Positions 19,978 through 29,378 are shown, counted from the stretch's first letter. The stretch is DNA of 64,000 nt from JAJPKK01 sp963807015 (GCA_963807015.1 CAWEAS010000022.1:62001-126000), one strand, 5' to 3'. A program made the numbers and translations. Notes: generated by a model not told the origin, from the letters alone.

Positions 19978-20289
19978 TTCGCCGGTCACCGTTTCGCCTT
20001 ACAAAAATGTCGAGGCGAGGTTCGGCCGCGTCGGCCTCAACCGCGCCCAGCGCGAAGCCGCCCTGAACGAAGCCGCGATCGGGTCTTAGTCCACCGCTGT
20101 AGCCCGGATGGAGCGGAGCGAAATCCGGGAATCCGCTTCATAATTGAGAATCCGGCCCCGGATTTCGCTCCGCTCCATCCAGGCTACGATATGACGCGTG
20201 CATGTCTCATGCCCTTTCGGGCCGCTTGTGCGATGCATCAAGCTCGACTATCTCAGGTGCATCGCCACCCCTGATTTCAGCGAATTATC
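19978..20289. other. Intergenic region with a palindromic repeat
   Basis: These 312 bases contain no supported gene. Their main feature is the inverted repeat at 20099-20187. The remaining 100 bases before 20290 are likely to contain the promoter of the second CoxL-like gene. Confidence 0.5.
20099..20187. repeat. Intergenic inverted repeat (arms 31 bp), related to 1299-1386
   Basis: Arms 20099-20129 and 20157-20187 are reverse complements of 31 bases with one mismatch, around a 27-base loop. The outer ends begin GTAGCCCGGATGGAGCGGAG, sharing the GTAGCCCGGATG outer part and the ATCCGGG inner part with the repeat downstream of rne. The size and layout are almost the same, so the two are members of one repeat family. 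Confidence 0.9.
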
Positions 20290-22653
20290 ATGAACGTTCA
20301 AGACGATCCCAATAGTTGGGCCGTGCAAAAATTTGGCATCGGTCAGCCGGTGCCGCGCACCGAGGACCCGATCCTGGTGCAAGGGCGCGGCCGCTATGCG
20401 GATGACGTGAGCCTAAAGGGGCAGGCTTACGCCGCGATCGTGCGGTCGAGCCATGCCCATGGCGTTCTCAAGGGGATCGACACGCAAGCGGCGCGCGCGA
20501 TGCCGGGCGTGCTTGCGGTCATGACCGGCGCCGATCTTCAGGCGGCCGGCTATGGCACGCTCAAATGCGTGCCGCCGCTGAAAAACCGCGACGGCACGCC
20601 GATGAAGAAACCGCCGCGGCCGGCGCTTGCCGTCGACAAGGTGCGCTTCGTCGGCGATCCGGTCGCCTGCATCGTCGCCGAGACCGCGATACAGGCGAAG
20701 GAAGCTGCCGAGGCGGTCGTGCTCGACATCGAGCCGCTGCCCGCCGTCACTCTCGCAAGCGAAGCCGCGAAGTCCGGCGCGCCCATCCTCTATGACGACG
20801 TGCCCAACAACGTCGCGCTCGACTATCACTATGGCGACGCCGAGAAGGTCGCAGCCGCGTTCGACGCGGCCGCGCACGTGACACGGCTCGCGCTGCGCAA
20901 CACGCGCCTCGTCGTCAATCCGATGGAGCCGCGCGCTGCCGTCGCCGAATACGACGCCGCGCGCGAGCATTACACGTTCCATGTCGGCTGCCAGGGCGTG
21001 TTCGGCTTGCGCGGCCAACTCGTCGATATCCTCAACATTCAGCCGACGAAGCTGCGCGTGCTCACCGGCAATGTCGGCGGCTCGTTCGGCATGAAGGCGC
21101 AAGCCTATCCGGAATACGTGTGCCTGCTGCACGCCGCGCGGCTGCTCAAGCGGCCGGTGAAATGGACCGACGAACGCTCCTCGAGCTTTCTCTCCGACAG
21201 CCACGGCCGTGACCACGAGAAGGTCGCCGAACTCGCGCTCGATGCCGAGGGCCGATTCCTGGCGGTCCGCCTCACCGGCACCGGCAACATGGGTGCCTAT
21301 CTCGGCGCCGTCGCGCCGATGCCGCCGACGATCAACGCCGTCAAGAACATGGTCAGCATTTACCGCACGCCGCTGATCGAGGTCTCGGCCCAGTGCGTGT
21401 TCACCAATACCTCGCCGGTCAGCGCCTATCGCGGCGCCGGGCGGCCCGAAGGCAATTACTTCATGGAGCGGCTGATCGACACCGCGGCTGCCGAGATGGG
21501 AATCGACCGGCTGGAGTTGCGGCGGCGCAACCAGCTCAAGCCCAAGGAACTCCCGTACGCCGCGGCGTCTGACCAGACCTACGACTCCGGCGATTTTCCG
21601 GCCGTGTTCAAGGATGCGCTGGAGCTTGCCGACTGGAAGGGCTTCGCCAAGCGCAAGCGTGAGAGCAAGAAGCGCGGCCAGCTGCGCGGCATCGCGGTCG
21701 GCAGCTACCTCGAAGTGACGGCGCCGCCCAACAAGGAGATGGGCGGCATCCGTTTCGAGCCGGACGGCACGGTGACCTTCATCACCGGCACGCTCGACTA
21801 CGGCCAGGGCCACGCCACCGCGTTCGCGCAGGTGTTGTCGGCACGGCTCGGCGTGCCGTTCGACCGCGTTCGCCTGCTGCAAGGCGACAGCGACGAACTC
21901 ATCACGGGCGGCGGCACCGGCGGCTCACGCTCCGCGGCGGCGAGCACCATGGCCATGGTGGAGGCCATCGCCAAGGTAGTGGAGCAAGGCAAGCTCGCCG
22001 CGTCCCATGTGCTGGAAGCATCGCCGTCGGACATCGAATTCGCCAATGGCCGCTTCACGATCGCCGGCACCGACCGCTGGATCGGGGTGATCGAGCTTGC
22101 GGCAAAACTGCGCGACGGATTCAAGCTCCCCGACGATGCGCCGAAATCGCTCGACGTGAAACTCGCGAGCGAGCCGGTGCCGTCCGCGTTTCCCAATGGT
22201 TGTCACGTGGCCGAAGTCGAGATCGATCCCGAGACCGGCGTCGTCGAGGTGGTGAAATATACCTCCGTCAATGACTTCGGGACGCTTCTTAATCCGCTGC
22301 TTGTGGAAGGGCAGATGCACGGCGGCCTTGTCCAGGGCATCGGTCAGGTGCTGATGGAGAACACGGTCTACGACGGCGACGGCCAGCTCATTACGGGATC
22401 GTTCATGGACTATGCGATGCCGCGCGCGCCGGACGTGCCGAGTTTCGTGACCGCGCATCATCCGGTGCCCGCCAAGACCAATCCGCTCGGCGTCAAGGGC
22501 TGCGGCGAGGCCGGCTGCGCCGGCGCGCTGATCGCCGTCCCCAACGCGATCATCGATGCGCTCTCGGAGTACGGTATCCGTCACCTGGAAATGCCGCTGA
22601 CGGCCGAGAAAATCTGGCAGGCGATCAAGACGGCGCGGCCCGCTGCGGCTTAG
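20290..22653 (+). CDS. Xanthine dehydrogenase/CoxL-family molybdopterin-binding large subunit (orphan copy 2)
   Basis: A 787-residue homologue of the 15462 gene, complete from the N-terminal hammerhead (FGIGQPVPRTEDPILVQGRGRYADDV) to the C-terminus. The molybdopterin contacts GGSFGMKAQAYPE and AYRGAGRPEGNYFMERLID are present, as is the catalytic-Glu motif GVKGCGEAGCAGALIAVPNAI. The protein GTGGSRSAAAST stretch near residue 540 is typical. As with copy 1 there are no small or medium subunits nearby, so both must share partners encoded elsewhere or use another electron acceptor. Downstream lie a DapA-like aldolase, a cyclic amidohydrolase and an amidase on the same strand. Confidence 0.88.
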   Translation: MNVQDDPNSWAVQKFGIGQPVPRTEDPILVQGRGRYADDVSLKGQAYAAIVRSSHAHGVLKGIDTQAARAMPGVLAVMTGADLQAAGYGTLKCVPPLKNRDGTPMKKPPRPALAVDKVRFVGDPVACIVAETAIQAKEAAEAVVLDIEPLPAVTLASEAAKSGAPILYDDVPNNVALDYHYGDAEKVAAAFDAAAHVTRLALRNTRLVVNPMEPRAAVAEYDAAREHYTFHVGCQGVFGLRGQLVDILNIQPTKLRVLTGNVGGSFGMKAQAYPEYVCLLHAARLLKRPVKWTDERSSSFLSDSHGRDHEKVAELALDAEGRFLAVRLTGTGNMGAYLGAVAPMPPTINAVKNMVSIYRTPLIEVSAQCVFTNTSPVSAYRGAGRPEGNYFMERLIDTAAAEMGIDRLELRRRNQLKPKELPYAAASDQTYDSGDFPAVFKDALELADWKGFAKRKRESKKRGQLRGIAVGSYLEVTAPPNKEMGGIRFEPDGTVTFITGTLDYGQGHATAFAQVLSARLGVPFDRVRLLQGDSDELITGGGTGGSRSAAASTMAMVEAIAKVVEQGKLAASHVLEASPSDIEFANGRFTIAGTDRWIGVIELAAKLRDGFKLPDDAPKSLDVKLASEPVPSAFPNGCHVAEVEIDPETGVVEVVKYTSVNDFGTLLNPLLVEGQMHGGLVQGIGQVLMENTVYDGDGQLITGSFMDYAMPRAPDVPSFVTAHHPVPAKTNPLGVKGCGEAGCAGALIAVPNAIIDALSEYGIRHLEMPLTAEKIWQAIKTARPAAA

Positions 22654-22710
22654 TGCTGCTATTCCTGAAGCCAATTATCTGCCGGGTCAGCGCACCAATT
22701 TTTCACTTGG

Positions 22711-22804
22711 TCATTCCGGGGCGCCCGCAGGGCGAACCCGGAATCCATATGCCCGGTCCGTGTTCATGGATTCCGGGCTCGCCCTTGCGGGCGCCCCGGA
22801 ATGA
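22711..22804. repeat. Intergenic inverted repeat (arms 38-39 bp)
   Basis: Arms 22711-22748 and 22766-22804 are reverse complements except for one mismatch and one extra base, around a 17-base loop. The outer ends read TCATTCCGGGGCGCCCGCAG. It lies between the second CoxL-like gene and the aldolase gene and could form a strong hairpin in the transcript. Its sequence family differs from that at 1299 and 20099. Confidence 0.88.
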
Positions 22805-22926
22805 CTGATCGAAAGACGGCGCGGCCGGCTGCGGCCTGACCGCTCGCGCCGCGCGTTGTGTGCTGAGGCTTGCCTCTCCCCCCGCGACCGCTATCGTAGC
22901 GGGCGGTAACTCATCGGGAGCTGGCG

Positions 22927-23859
22927 ATGCTCAATAAATCCGCGCGCGGCGTCTACATCATCTCGGTCACGCCGTTCGACGAGCGCGGCGCGCTCGACCT
23001 CGACGGCACCGACCGGCTGATCGATTTCTACGCCAAGACCGGCATCGACGGCATCACCATCCTCGGCATCATGGGCGAAGCACCGAAGCTTTCGCATGAG
23101 GAGTCGCTCGCATTTGCGCGGCGCGTCATCGCGCGCGCGGGCAAGCTGCCGGTCGTCGTCGGCGTGTCGGCGCCGGGCCTTGCCTCGCTGGCCGGACTGA
23201 CCAAGGCCGTCATGGACCTCGGCGCTGCCGGCGTGATGATCGCGCCGCCCGGCGGGCTCAAGGGCGATGATGCTATCGTCGCCTATTTCCAGAACTGCGT
23301 CGAAGCGATCGGCAAGGTGCCGTTCGCGCTGCAGGACTTCCCACAGGCGAACGGCCTCTTCATCCCGGTGTCCGTGATCGAGCGCGTGGCCGCGACGTGC
23401 CCGACCTGCGTCATGCTCAAGCACGAGGACTGGCCCGGGCTCGACAAGATCACGGCGCTGCGCGGGCGCGAGAAACACGGACTGCGCCGGCTCTCCATCC
23501 TTGCCGGCAACTGCGGCATCATGCTGCCCTTCGAGCTGGCGCGCGGTGCCGACGGCGCCATGACGGGCTATGCCTTCCCGGAAATGCTGGTCGAGGTCAC
23601 GCGGCTGATGGCGGCCGGTCGCCGCAACGAAGCTCACGACCTGTTCGATGCTCACCTGCCCCTGGTACGCTACGAGCAGCAGCCCGGCGCGGGCCTTGCC
23701 GTGCGCAAATATGTGTTGATGCGCCGCGGCGTGCTCGCGAGCGATGCGCAGCGCAAGCCCGGCCCGCGCGTGACACGCGAGACCGCGGCCGAGATCGACT
23801 ACATGATGGAAAGACTGGAGCGCGGGACTGCGCTGCGCGCCGTACGCGCCGCGTCGTGA
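22927..23859 (+). CDS. Dihydrodipicolinate synthase/N-acetylneuraminate lyase family aldolase
   Basis: A 310-residue TIM-barrel aldolase. The start follows a GGGAG site. The Schiff-base Lys is the one in CVMLKHEDWPG near residue 166. The GEAPKLSHEE segment corresponds to the GE(A/S)xxL motif that binds the keto acid. The usual Tyr of the family (in YNxP) is replaced, the segment being ALQDFPQ, so it is not a lysine-pathway DapA; a catabolic aldolase or hydratase-aldolase on a 2-oxo acid is more likely. It is followed after 43 bases by an amidohydrolase and then an amidase, which appear to form one operon. Confidence 0.82.
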   Translation: MLNKSARGVYIISVTPFDERGALDLDGTDRLIDFYAKTGIDGITILGIMGEAPKLSHEESLAFARRVIARAGKLPVVVGVSAPGLASLAGLTKAVMDLGAAGVMIAPPGGLKGDDAIVAYFQNCVEAIGKVPFALQDFPQANGLFIPVSVIERVAATCPTCVMLKHEDWPGLDKITALRGREKHGLRRLSILAGNCGIMLPFELARGADGAMTGYAFPEMLVEVTRLMAAGRRNEAHDLFDAHLPLVRYEQQPGAGLAVRKYVLMRRGVLASDAQRKPGPRVTRETAAEIDYMMERLERGTALRAVRAAS

Positions 23860-23902
23860 CCCCTGAGCCGCCTGCTGACACCGGAACCGACCCACATTTG
23901 CC

Positions 23903-25042
23903 ATGAGCCATAGCCTCATCCTGCACGGCGGCCGCGTCATCGATCCGGCGCAGAAAATCGACGGCGTGATGGATGTCGCCTTCGCCGATGGCAAGGTGGC
24001 TCGCGTCGGGCCGAACCTGCCCGCTGACGGCGCGGCGGACGTGCGCGACGTGACCGGCACGATCGTGGTGCCCGGCCTCATCGACCTCCATACGCACGTC
24101 TATTGGGGCGGCACATCCCTTGGGATCGATGCCGAGGATTTCTGCCGTCGTTCGGGTGTCACCACCGCGATCGACACCGGCAGCGCCGGACCCGGCAATT
24201 TCATGGGCTTTCGCAAGCACGTGATCGAGCGGAGCGAGGTGCGCATCCTCGCGTTCCTGCACGTGTCCTTCGCAGGAATTTATGCGTTTTCGCCGCGCGT
24301 CATGGTGGGCGAGAGCGAGGAAATTCGGCTGATGGCGCCGCTCGACGCGGTCGAGGTCGCGAATGCCAACCGCGATCTCATCATCGGCATCAAGGTGCGG
24401 GTCGGGCTGCATGCGTCGGGTCGTTCCGGCACCGTGCCCCTCGACATCGCGCTTGAGGCCGCCGAGGAGAGCGGCCTGCCGCTGATGTGCCACATCGATC
24501 ATCCGCCGCCGAGCTACGAGGAGGTGGTCGGGCGGCTGCGGCCGGGCGACATTCTCACCCATGCATTCCGGCCGTTCCCGAACACGCCGGCGACGGCGCA
24601 AGGCACCGTCAAGCGCGCGGTGCTCGATGCGCGCGCCCGCGGCGTCATGTTCGATATCGGCCACGGCAAAGGCTCGTTCGCCTTCAAGACCGCTCGCGCG
24701 ATGCTGGCGAACGGCTTCCCGCCGGACACGATTTCGTCCGACGTGCATCTGCTTTGTATCAACGGGCCTGCGTTCGATCAGGTCACCACCATGTCGAAGT
24801 TTCTGTGCCTCGGCATGCCGCTTGGCGACGTGATCGCAGCCTCGACCGTCAATGCCGCGACCGCAGTGCGGCGGCCTGAACTCGGCACGCTCAAGCCCGG
24901 CAGCGTCGGCGACGCCACGATCCTGTCGGTGCGACAGGGCCAGTTCGACTATGTCGACGTGGTCGGCGAGCACATGACCGGCGACCGGCGCATCCTGTCC
25001 GAGGGCGTCGTGATCGCCGGGAAATGGTGGCATCCGAAATGA
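23903..25042 (+). CDS. Amidohydrolase/deacetylase family metallohydrolase (dihydroorotase-like)
   Basis: A 379-residue cyclic amidohydrolase. It has the N-terminal beta-sandwich strand SLILHGGRVIDPAQKIDG, the first metal motif PGLIDLHTHVYWG, a probable carbamylated Lys in IIGIKVRVGLH, further metal His residues in LMCHIDHPP and FDIGHG, and a C-terminal ISSDVH Asp. The pattern fits the deacetylase/dihydroorotase-like branch, which acts on cyclic or N-acylated amides. Being between a DapA-like aldolase and an amidase suggests a hydrolytic step in breakdown of an amide or ring compound. Confidence 0.82.
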   Translation: MSHSLILHGGRVIDPAQKIDGVMDVAFADGKVARVGPNLPADGAADVRDVTGTIVVPGLIDLHTHVYWGGTSLGIDAEDFCRRSGVTTAIDTGSAGPGNFMGFRKHVIERSEVRILAFLHVSFAGIYAFSPRVMVGESEEIRLMAPLDAVEVANANRDLIIGIKVRVGLHASGRSGTVPLDIALEAAEESGLPLMCHIDHPPPSYEEVVGRLRPGDILTHAFRPFPNTPATAQGTVKRAVLDARARGVMFDIGHGKGSFAFKTARAMLANGFPPDTISSDVHLLCINGPAFDQVTTMSKFLCLGMPLGDVIAASTVNAATAVRRPELGTLKPGSVGDATILSVRQGQFDYVDVVGEHMTGDRRILSEGVVIAGKWWHPK

Positions 25043-25076
25043 TGCCGCCGCAGGGTGCGAAGCATGGGGAATCCAC

Positions 25077-26468
25077 ATGACCGCGCTCCATGATCTTTCC
25101 GCCGCCGAGCTGTCCGCCGCCTATCGGGCGCGGGAGCTTTCTCCCGTCGAGGTGGTGCGTGCAGCTTTCGCGCGCATCGAGACTTGGGAGCCGAAGATCA
25201 ACGCAATGTACGTCCTTGATGAGGAGGGCGCGCTCGCCCGCGCGACGGAATCCGAAGAGCGCTGGCGGGTCGGCGAGACGCTGAGCGCGATCGACGGCGT
25301 GCCGATCAGCATCAAGGACAACATCGCGGTGAAAGGCTTTGCCTCGCCGCTCGGCACCGCCGCTGGCGACATGACGCCCGCTGCCGTCGACTCGCCGCCG
25401 GCGGCGCGGGTGCGCGAGGCCGGCTGCGTGCTCCTCGGCAAGACCACCATGCCAGACTACGGCATGCTGGTGTCCGGCGTCTCGAGCCTGCATGGCATCA
25501 CGCGCAATCCGTGGAATCCGTCGCGCAATGCCGCGGGTTCGAGCTCGGGCGCCGGCGCGTCTCTCGCCGTAGGCTATTCCCCGCTCGCGCTCGGCACCGA
25601 CATCGGCGGCTCGGTGCGTTTGCCCGCCGCCTACAACGGCGTGTTCGCACTCAAGCCCTCGCTCGGCCGCGTCCCGATCTATCCGCCCTTCCTCGGCCGC
25701 GTGGTCGGTCCGATGACCCGCACCGTCGCCGACGCCGCGCTGCTGATGGCCGCGCTCGCCAAGCCCGATCCGCGCGACTTCATGGCGCTGCCGTTCGACC
25801 CGATCGATTGGCCCGCCCAGCTTAACGGCGAGGTGAAGGGCAAAAGGCTCGGCCTCGTCACCGATATCGGCATCGGTCTCAAGCCGCAGCCGGCGGTGCG
25901 CGCCGCCGTCGAAGCGGCCGCGTCCGCGTTTGCGCGCGCGGGCGCCGAAGTGGAGCCGGTCAAGCCGTTCCTGACACCGGAGATTGCTGCCGGGATCGAC
26001 GGCTTTTTCCAGGCGCGCCTGCTCGCAGACCTCCAGCTGCTGCCACCTGAGCGGCAGCAGAAGGTGCTGGCGTTCATCACCACGTGGTGCCGGCGCGCCG
26101 ACAAGCTCACCGCGGTTGATGCGGCACGCAATCTCGCGCTGGTCATGCTCATGCGCGAGAAGGCGGTCGCCGCGACCGAGCCCTACGATTTCCTGCTCAC
26201 GCCGACGTCGCCGATCACGGCCTATGCAGTCGAGGAGGCGACCCCCGGCAACGATCCGCTGCGCCCCTTCGAGCACATCTTCTTCACCGTGCCCTTTAAC
26301 ATGTCGGAGCAGCCCGCCGCCTCGATCTGTGCCGGTTACGATGGCGACGGCATGCCGATCGGCCTGCAGATCGTCGGCCATCGCTTCGATGACGTCGGCG
26401 TTTTGCAAATGGCGCGCGCCTACGAAGCGATGCGCCCGCCGTTACGCCCGTGGCCGGAAATTCACTGA
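25077..26468 (+). CDS. Amidase-signature family amidase
   Basis: A 463-residue amidase. The catalytic triad is visible: Lys in PISIKDNIAVKG, the cis-Ser in the AGSSSGAGAS stretch, and the nucleophile Ser in LGTDIGGSVRLPAA. The glycine-serine-rich signature and total length are normal. It is an amide hydrolase rather than GatA, because no gatB or gatC is near and the context is catabolic. The gene lies 34 bases after the amidohydrolase and closes a three-gene unit (22927-26468). The GNAT gene converges on it from the right with no gap. Confidence 0.88.
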   Translation: MTALHDLSAAELSAAYRARELSPVEVVRAAFARIETWEPKINAMYVLDEEGALARATESEERWRVGETLSAIDGVPISIKDNIAVKGFASPLGTAAGDMTPAAVDSPPAARVREAGCVLLGKTTMPDYGMLVSGVSSLHGITRNPWNPSRNAAGSSSGAGASLAVGYSPLALGTDIGGSVRLPAAYNGVFALKPSLGRVPIYPPFLGRVVGPMTRTVADAALLMAALAKPDPRDFMALPFDPIDWPAQLNGEVKGKRLGLVTDIGIGLKPQPAVRAAVEAAASAFARAGAEVEPVKPFLTPEIAAGIDGFFQARLLADLQLLPPERQQKVLAFITTWCRRADKLTAVDAARNLALVMLMREKAVAATEPYDFLLTPTSPITAYAVEEATPGNDPLRPFEHIFFTVPFNMSEQPAASICAGYDGDGMPIGLQIVGHRFDDVGVLQMARAYEAMRPPLRPWPEIH

Positions 26469-27353
26469 TCAACCGAACTCGGGGCCTGCAATGGCCATGA
26501 CGCTACTGCTGTCGTCAATCGGGCTTGCGCGGCCGCGCAGCATGCGGGTGTAGCCGCGCTGGACGACGAAGCCGCGCTGCCGCAGCCACTCCTGCACCTG
26601 CGAATGGTGATCGGGCACGTCAATCAAGGCGGGCCCGGCGATCTCGGCAGTCGCCGCTTCCAGCAGGCGGATCGCGATTTCGGCCTCGTCGGCGATCAGC
26701 GGACCGATGTGCGTCCAGCGACTGCCGTCGCGACCCATGACGAAACCGACCACCAGGCCGTCCTGCAGCGCCACGTTGGCGATCCCTGGTTGGCGCCGCG
26801 CAAGGGTCGAGAGGAATTCGTGCCGGTCCTCGCCAAAGATTTCGAGATCGTAGGGGAATATGGCCGGGAGCAGCGCATTGTCGACGCGTCGTATCACAGC
26901 TGACGACGAAGAACGCCTCTGCGACGGTGCTGATGTCTCCGCGCGCGCGGCATCCGGGCGCACGATGGCGTCGCACTCGAACCGGGTGAGCGGATAAATG
27001 TCGGTAAAGCCAAGCCGCAGATAGACCTCGCGGCCGGCCGGAGTCGCATCGAGCCCCGCCACCATGTCGTGGGCAGCGAGTTCGTCAATGCAGTGTCGCA
27101 GCAGCCGCGACGCGAGACCTTGCCGGCGCTCGCGGGCCGCGACGAGGACCATGCAGATCCAACCGAATGTGCTGCCGTGCGGCACGATCGCTGCCGTCGC
27201 AACGAGATCGTCGCCGTGCCAGATACCATAGGCGCTGCCCTGCCCAATGATGAAAGACCAATCGCGCTCGTTCTGATTCCAGCCGGCCTCGTCGGACAGC
27301 CGTTGGCACTTCGGCACGTCCTCAGCCCGCAGGTGCATGATCTCGATCGACAT
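26469..27353 (-). CDS. GNAT acetyltransferase with a second C-terminal GNAT-like domain
   Basis: A 294-residue protein. Residues 1-140 form a GNAT domain with the acetyl-CoA loop ARERRQGLASRLLRHCIDEL. The C-terminal part (about 150-290: IFPYDLEIFGEDRHEFLSTL ... GFVVQRGYTRMLRG) matches the Acetyltransf_18-type second domain often fused in this family. The substrate cannot be predicted. Immediately upstream on the same strand, across 29 bases, is the TetR gene, so it may belong to the TetR transcription unit. Confidence 0.8.
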   Translation of the reverse strand: MSIEIMHLRAEDVPKCQRLSDEAGWNQNERDWSFIIGQGSAYGIWHGDDLVATAAIVPHGSTFGWICMVLVAARERRQGLASRLLRHCIDELAAHDMVAGLDATPAGREVYLRLGFTDIYPLTRFECDAIVRPDAARAETSAPSQRRSSSSAVIRRVDNALLPAIFPYDLEIFGEDRHEFLSTLARRQPGIANVALQDGLVVGFVMGRDGSRWTHIGPLIADEAEIAIRLLEAATAEIAGPALIDVPDHHSQVQEWLRQRGFVVQRGYTRMLRGRASPIDDSSSVMAIAGPEFG

Positions 27354-27382
27354 GGCGCCCCTTCTGCGTGATCGGAGGAAGG

Positions 27383-28111
27383 CTACGCGTTGATGCGCCG
27401 AGCCGCCCCAAGCCGCTCACGATGCGAGCGCGCGGCGGCCGATACCACCATCGGCTGGTCGCGATTGGTGAGGAAGCCCAACACGACGTTGATCGCGTGA
27501 TCGCGCCGTTCGCGCAGCGCCGTTTTCTGCTCCATGTCACGCTCGAACAGGACGCTCAACGTATGGATGTTGGCGATGTAGAAGAAGCAGAGCCCCGCCA
27601 TCGAAATATAGAGCTGCACCGGATCGACCCCGCGCCGGAATACGCCCGCCTTGACGCCGCGGCGCAAGGTCTCCTCGATGAGATCCACCAGCGGGGAGCG
27701 GGTCTGGCGGATCCGCTTGGAACGGCGCGCGTGCTTCCCCTTGAGAATGTTTTCGTTGGTCAGCAGGCGGACGAAATCGCGGTTCTCGTTGACGTAATCG
27801 AAGCTGAAGCCCACGAGCCGCGCCATCGCCGTTTCCGGATCGCAGTCGGCGAGATTGAGGGCGCGCTCCTTGACGCGGATATCCTCATAGACGTGCTCCA
27901 GGACGGCAAGATAGAGCCGCTGCTTGTCGCCGAAATGATAATAGATGAGCTGCTTGTTGATCTTCGCCATCCGCGCGATGATATCGACCCGCGCGCCGAG
28001 CAAACCCTTCTGTGCGAATTCAGCCGTCGCGGCCTTGAGCAGACGCTCGCGCGAGCCTGCCGCTTGATCGTGCCTCGTCACTGTCGGTCGGCGCATCGTC
28101 AGTCGAGCCAT
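27383..28111 (-). CDS. TetR-family transcriptional regulator, likely local repressor
   Basis: A 242-residue regulator. The N-terminal DNA-binding domain (residues about 18-65) reads SRERLLKAATAEFAQKG, then the helix-turn-helix IIARMAKINKQLIYYHFGDKQRLYLAVLEHVY, which is the classic TetR pattern. The C-terminal part is helical and hydrophobic, with a ligand domain like that of AcrR/RutR-type repressors. The start codon overlaps the end of the upstream aldolase gene by 13 bases, so the two are translationally coupled; a second ATG at 28096 would abut it. Palindromes with TCAACC/GGTTGA arms before three nearby genes are its probable operators. Confidence 0.88.
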   Translation of the reverse strand: MARLTMRRPTVTRHDQAAGSRERLLKAATAEFAQKGLLGARVDIIARMAKINKQLIYYHFGDKQRLYLAVLEHVYEDIRVKERALNLADCDPETAMARLVGFSFDYVNENRDFVRLLTNENILKGKHARRSKRIRQTRSPLVDLIEETLRRGVKAGVFRRGVDPVQLYISMAGLCFFYIANIHTLSVLFERDMEQKTALRERRDHAINVVLGFLTNRDQPMVVSAAARSHRERLGAARRINA

Positions 28112-29160
28112 CGTGCGAGATTTGCCGCGACGAAATCGTCGTCGGTCAGTTCCCGATAGGATTTGACGACGCGATCGATCTCCTCGGCCTGGCCGGGGCT
28201 CAAGCCTTCGTTGGGATCAAGGCACCACGTGCCGACGAGCAGGCCCTGGCGGCGCAAAACCTCGTGGCAGCCGGCGATCACGCCGTGAAAATTGTTCGCG
28301 ACGTCGAACACCGCGGCATTGCAGTCGGTCACCTTGGAGTCGAGGGCGAGGAGGTCGGCGTCCACGGCATTGGCTTCCGACGCCCGCCGGCAGCGGGCAT
28401 GCAGTTCGACGGCGGCCTTGGTCCACACACTCCAGTGGCCGAGCAGGCCGCCGCGGATGCGCACCGTTACATCGCGGCTACCGAAGTTGACGACGTGCGG
28501 CGTCACGAGGTCGAGCACGATGTGGTCGTCATTGCCGGTGTAGAGCGCGATGCGATCCTGCGCGCCGGCCTCGACGACGCCACGGATGACATCGCGCGTG
28601 CGATAGCGATTAAACGGCGCGATCTTGATCCCGATGACGTTATCGATCGCGGCGAAACGCCGCCAGAACTGCGCCGACAACACGATGCCGCCCACTGCCG
28701 GCTGAAGATAAAAGCCAAGCAGCGGCATGTGCGCGGCGACCGCCGCGCAATGGGCAATCAACTCGTCCTCGCCCGCGCTGCGCATCGCGGCGAGGCTCAG
28801 GAGACCCGCGTGGTAGCCAAGCCCGACCGCAATGTCGGCCTCGCGGATCGCCTGGTCGGTCTTCCCGGTAACGCCGGCTATCAGCGCGACCGGCCGATTG
28901 GCCCAGGCTTCGGCCGTCTCCCGCGCCAGCGCCAGCACCGGCTTGAACAGGCCGGCATCGCGGATGGCGAACTGCGTCGTGTGTACGCCGACGGCAAGGC
29001 CACCCGCGCCGGCATCGAGATAATATCGGGAGAGCGCGCGTTGACGCCGCTCGTCGAACTTGCGCTCAGCCGTCAGAGCGAGTGGATGTGCAGGGATGAC
29101 CGCACCGCCGGCGATGATATTGCTCACGGTGGCGGGGAGGTCGTGGGCCAGCAGCGGCAT
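28099..29160 (-). CDS. Dihydrodipicolinate synthase-family aldolase, TetR-regulated
   Basis: A protein of about 353 residues in the DapA/NAL superfamily. The Schiff-base Lys is in VIGIKIAPFNRYRT and an aromatic residue of the active site is in LGFYLQPAVGG. The N-terminal segment HPLALTAERKFDERRQRALSRYYLDAGAGGLAVG is typical of catabolic members. The frame is open to 29235, but the ATG at 29160 is preferred because the palindrome at 29171-29186 then lies just before the gene rather than inside it, and GAGAG precedes this ATG. It leads a probable operon with the TetR gene. The substrate is unknown. Confidence 0.8.
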   Translation of the reverse strand: MPLLAHDLPATVSNIIAGGAVIPAHPLALTAERKFDERRQRALSRYYLDAGAGGLAVGVHTTQFAIRDAGLFKPVLALARETAEAWANRPVALIAGVTGKTDQAIREADIAVGLGYHAGLLSLAAMRSAGEDELIAHCAAVAAHMPLLGFYLQPAVGGIVLSAQFWRRFAAIDNVIGIKIAPFNRYRTRDVIRGVVEAGAQDRIALYTGNDDHIVLDLVTPHVVNFGSRDVTVRIRGGLLGHWSVWTKAAVELHARCRRASEANAVDADLLALDSKVTDCNAAVFDVANNFHGVIAGCHEVLRRQGLLVGTWCLDPNEGLSPGQAEEIDRVVKSYRELTDDDFVAANLARWLD

Positions 29161-29170
29161 GGTGCTCTCG

Positions 29171-29186
29171 TCAACCGTCCGGTTGA
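29171..29186. promoter_or_regulatory. Probable TetR operator before the aldolase-TetR operon
   Basis: The 16-mer TCAACCGTCCGGTTGA has perfect 7-base arms (TCAACCG/CGGTTGA) around two bases. It begins 10 bases before the aldolase start and next to its ribosome binding site, so binding there would block transcription. The same arms occur at 31048-31063. Confidence 0.72.
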
Positions 29187-29235
29187 TAGGCTGGCGGCTT
29201 GATGTTGTCAAACTTGCAGCCGCAAAGCCAGTCAA

Positions 29236-29251
29236 CCAACTAGATAGTTGA
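29236..29251. promoter_or_regulatory. Second probable TetR operator in the divergent region
   Basis: Read on the minus strand this 16-mer is TCAACTATCTAGTTGG, a TCAACY-N4-RGTTGR site with 6-base perfect inner arms CAACTA/TAGTTG. It aligns base for base with the site at 29171 and lies between the aldolase and the divergent FAD oxidoreductase, 128 bases before the latter's start. Confidence 0.55.
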
Positions 29252-29378
29252 CAGCGCGACGGCGCGAGTTCTTAGTTCGGTTCGCTCGCACATGAGAGCG
29301 ATCCATTGTCGGCGTCATTCCGGTTCGCGCGCTCCGCTCGGCGCCCCGGGGACGGCGGCCAGAATCCGGGTCCGGCGC

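Noticed and set aside
18771..20066. 431-residue plus-strand frame rich in Arg
   Set aside because: It is the shifted frame of the Bug gene at 19000; the Bug frame has a signal peptide and conserved motifs.
29300..29375. TCATTCCGG ... CCAGAATCCGG segment similar to the 22711 repeat
   Set aside because: Only part of one arm is recognisable and no inverted partner is close enough to call it a repeat.
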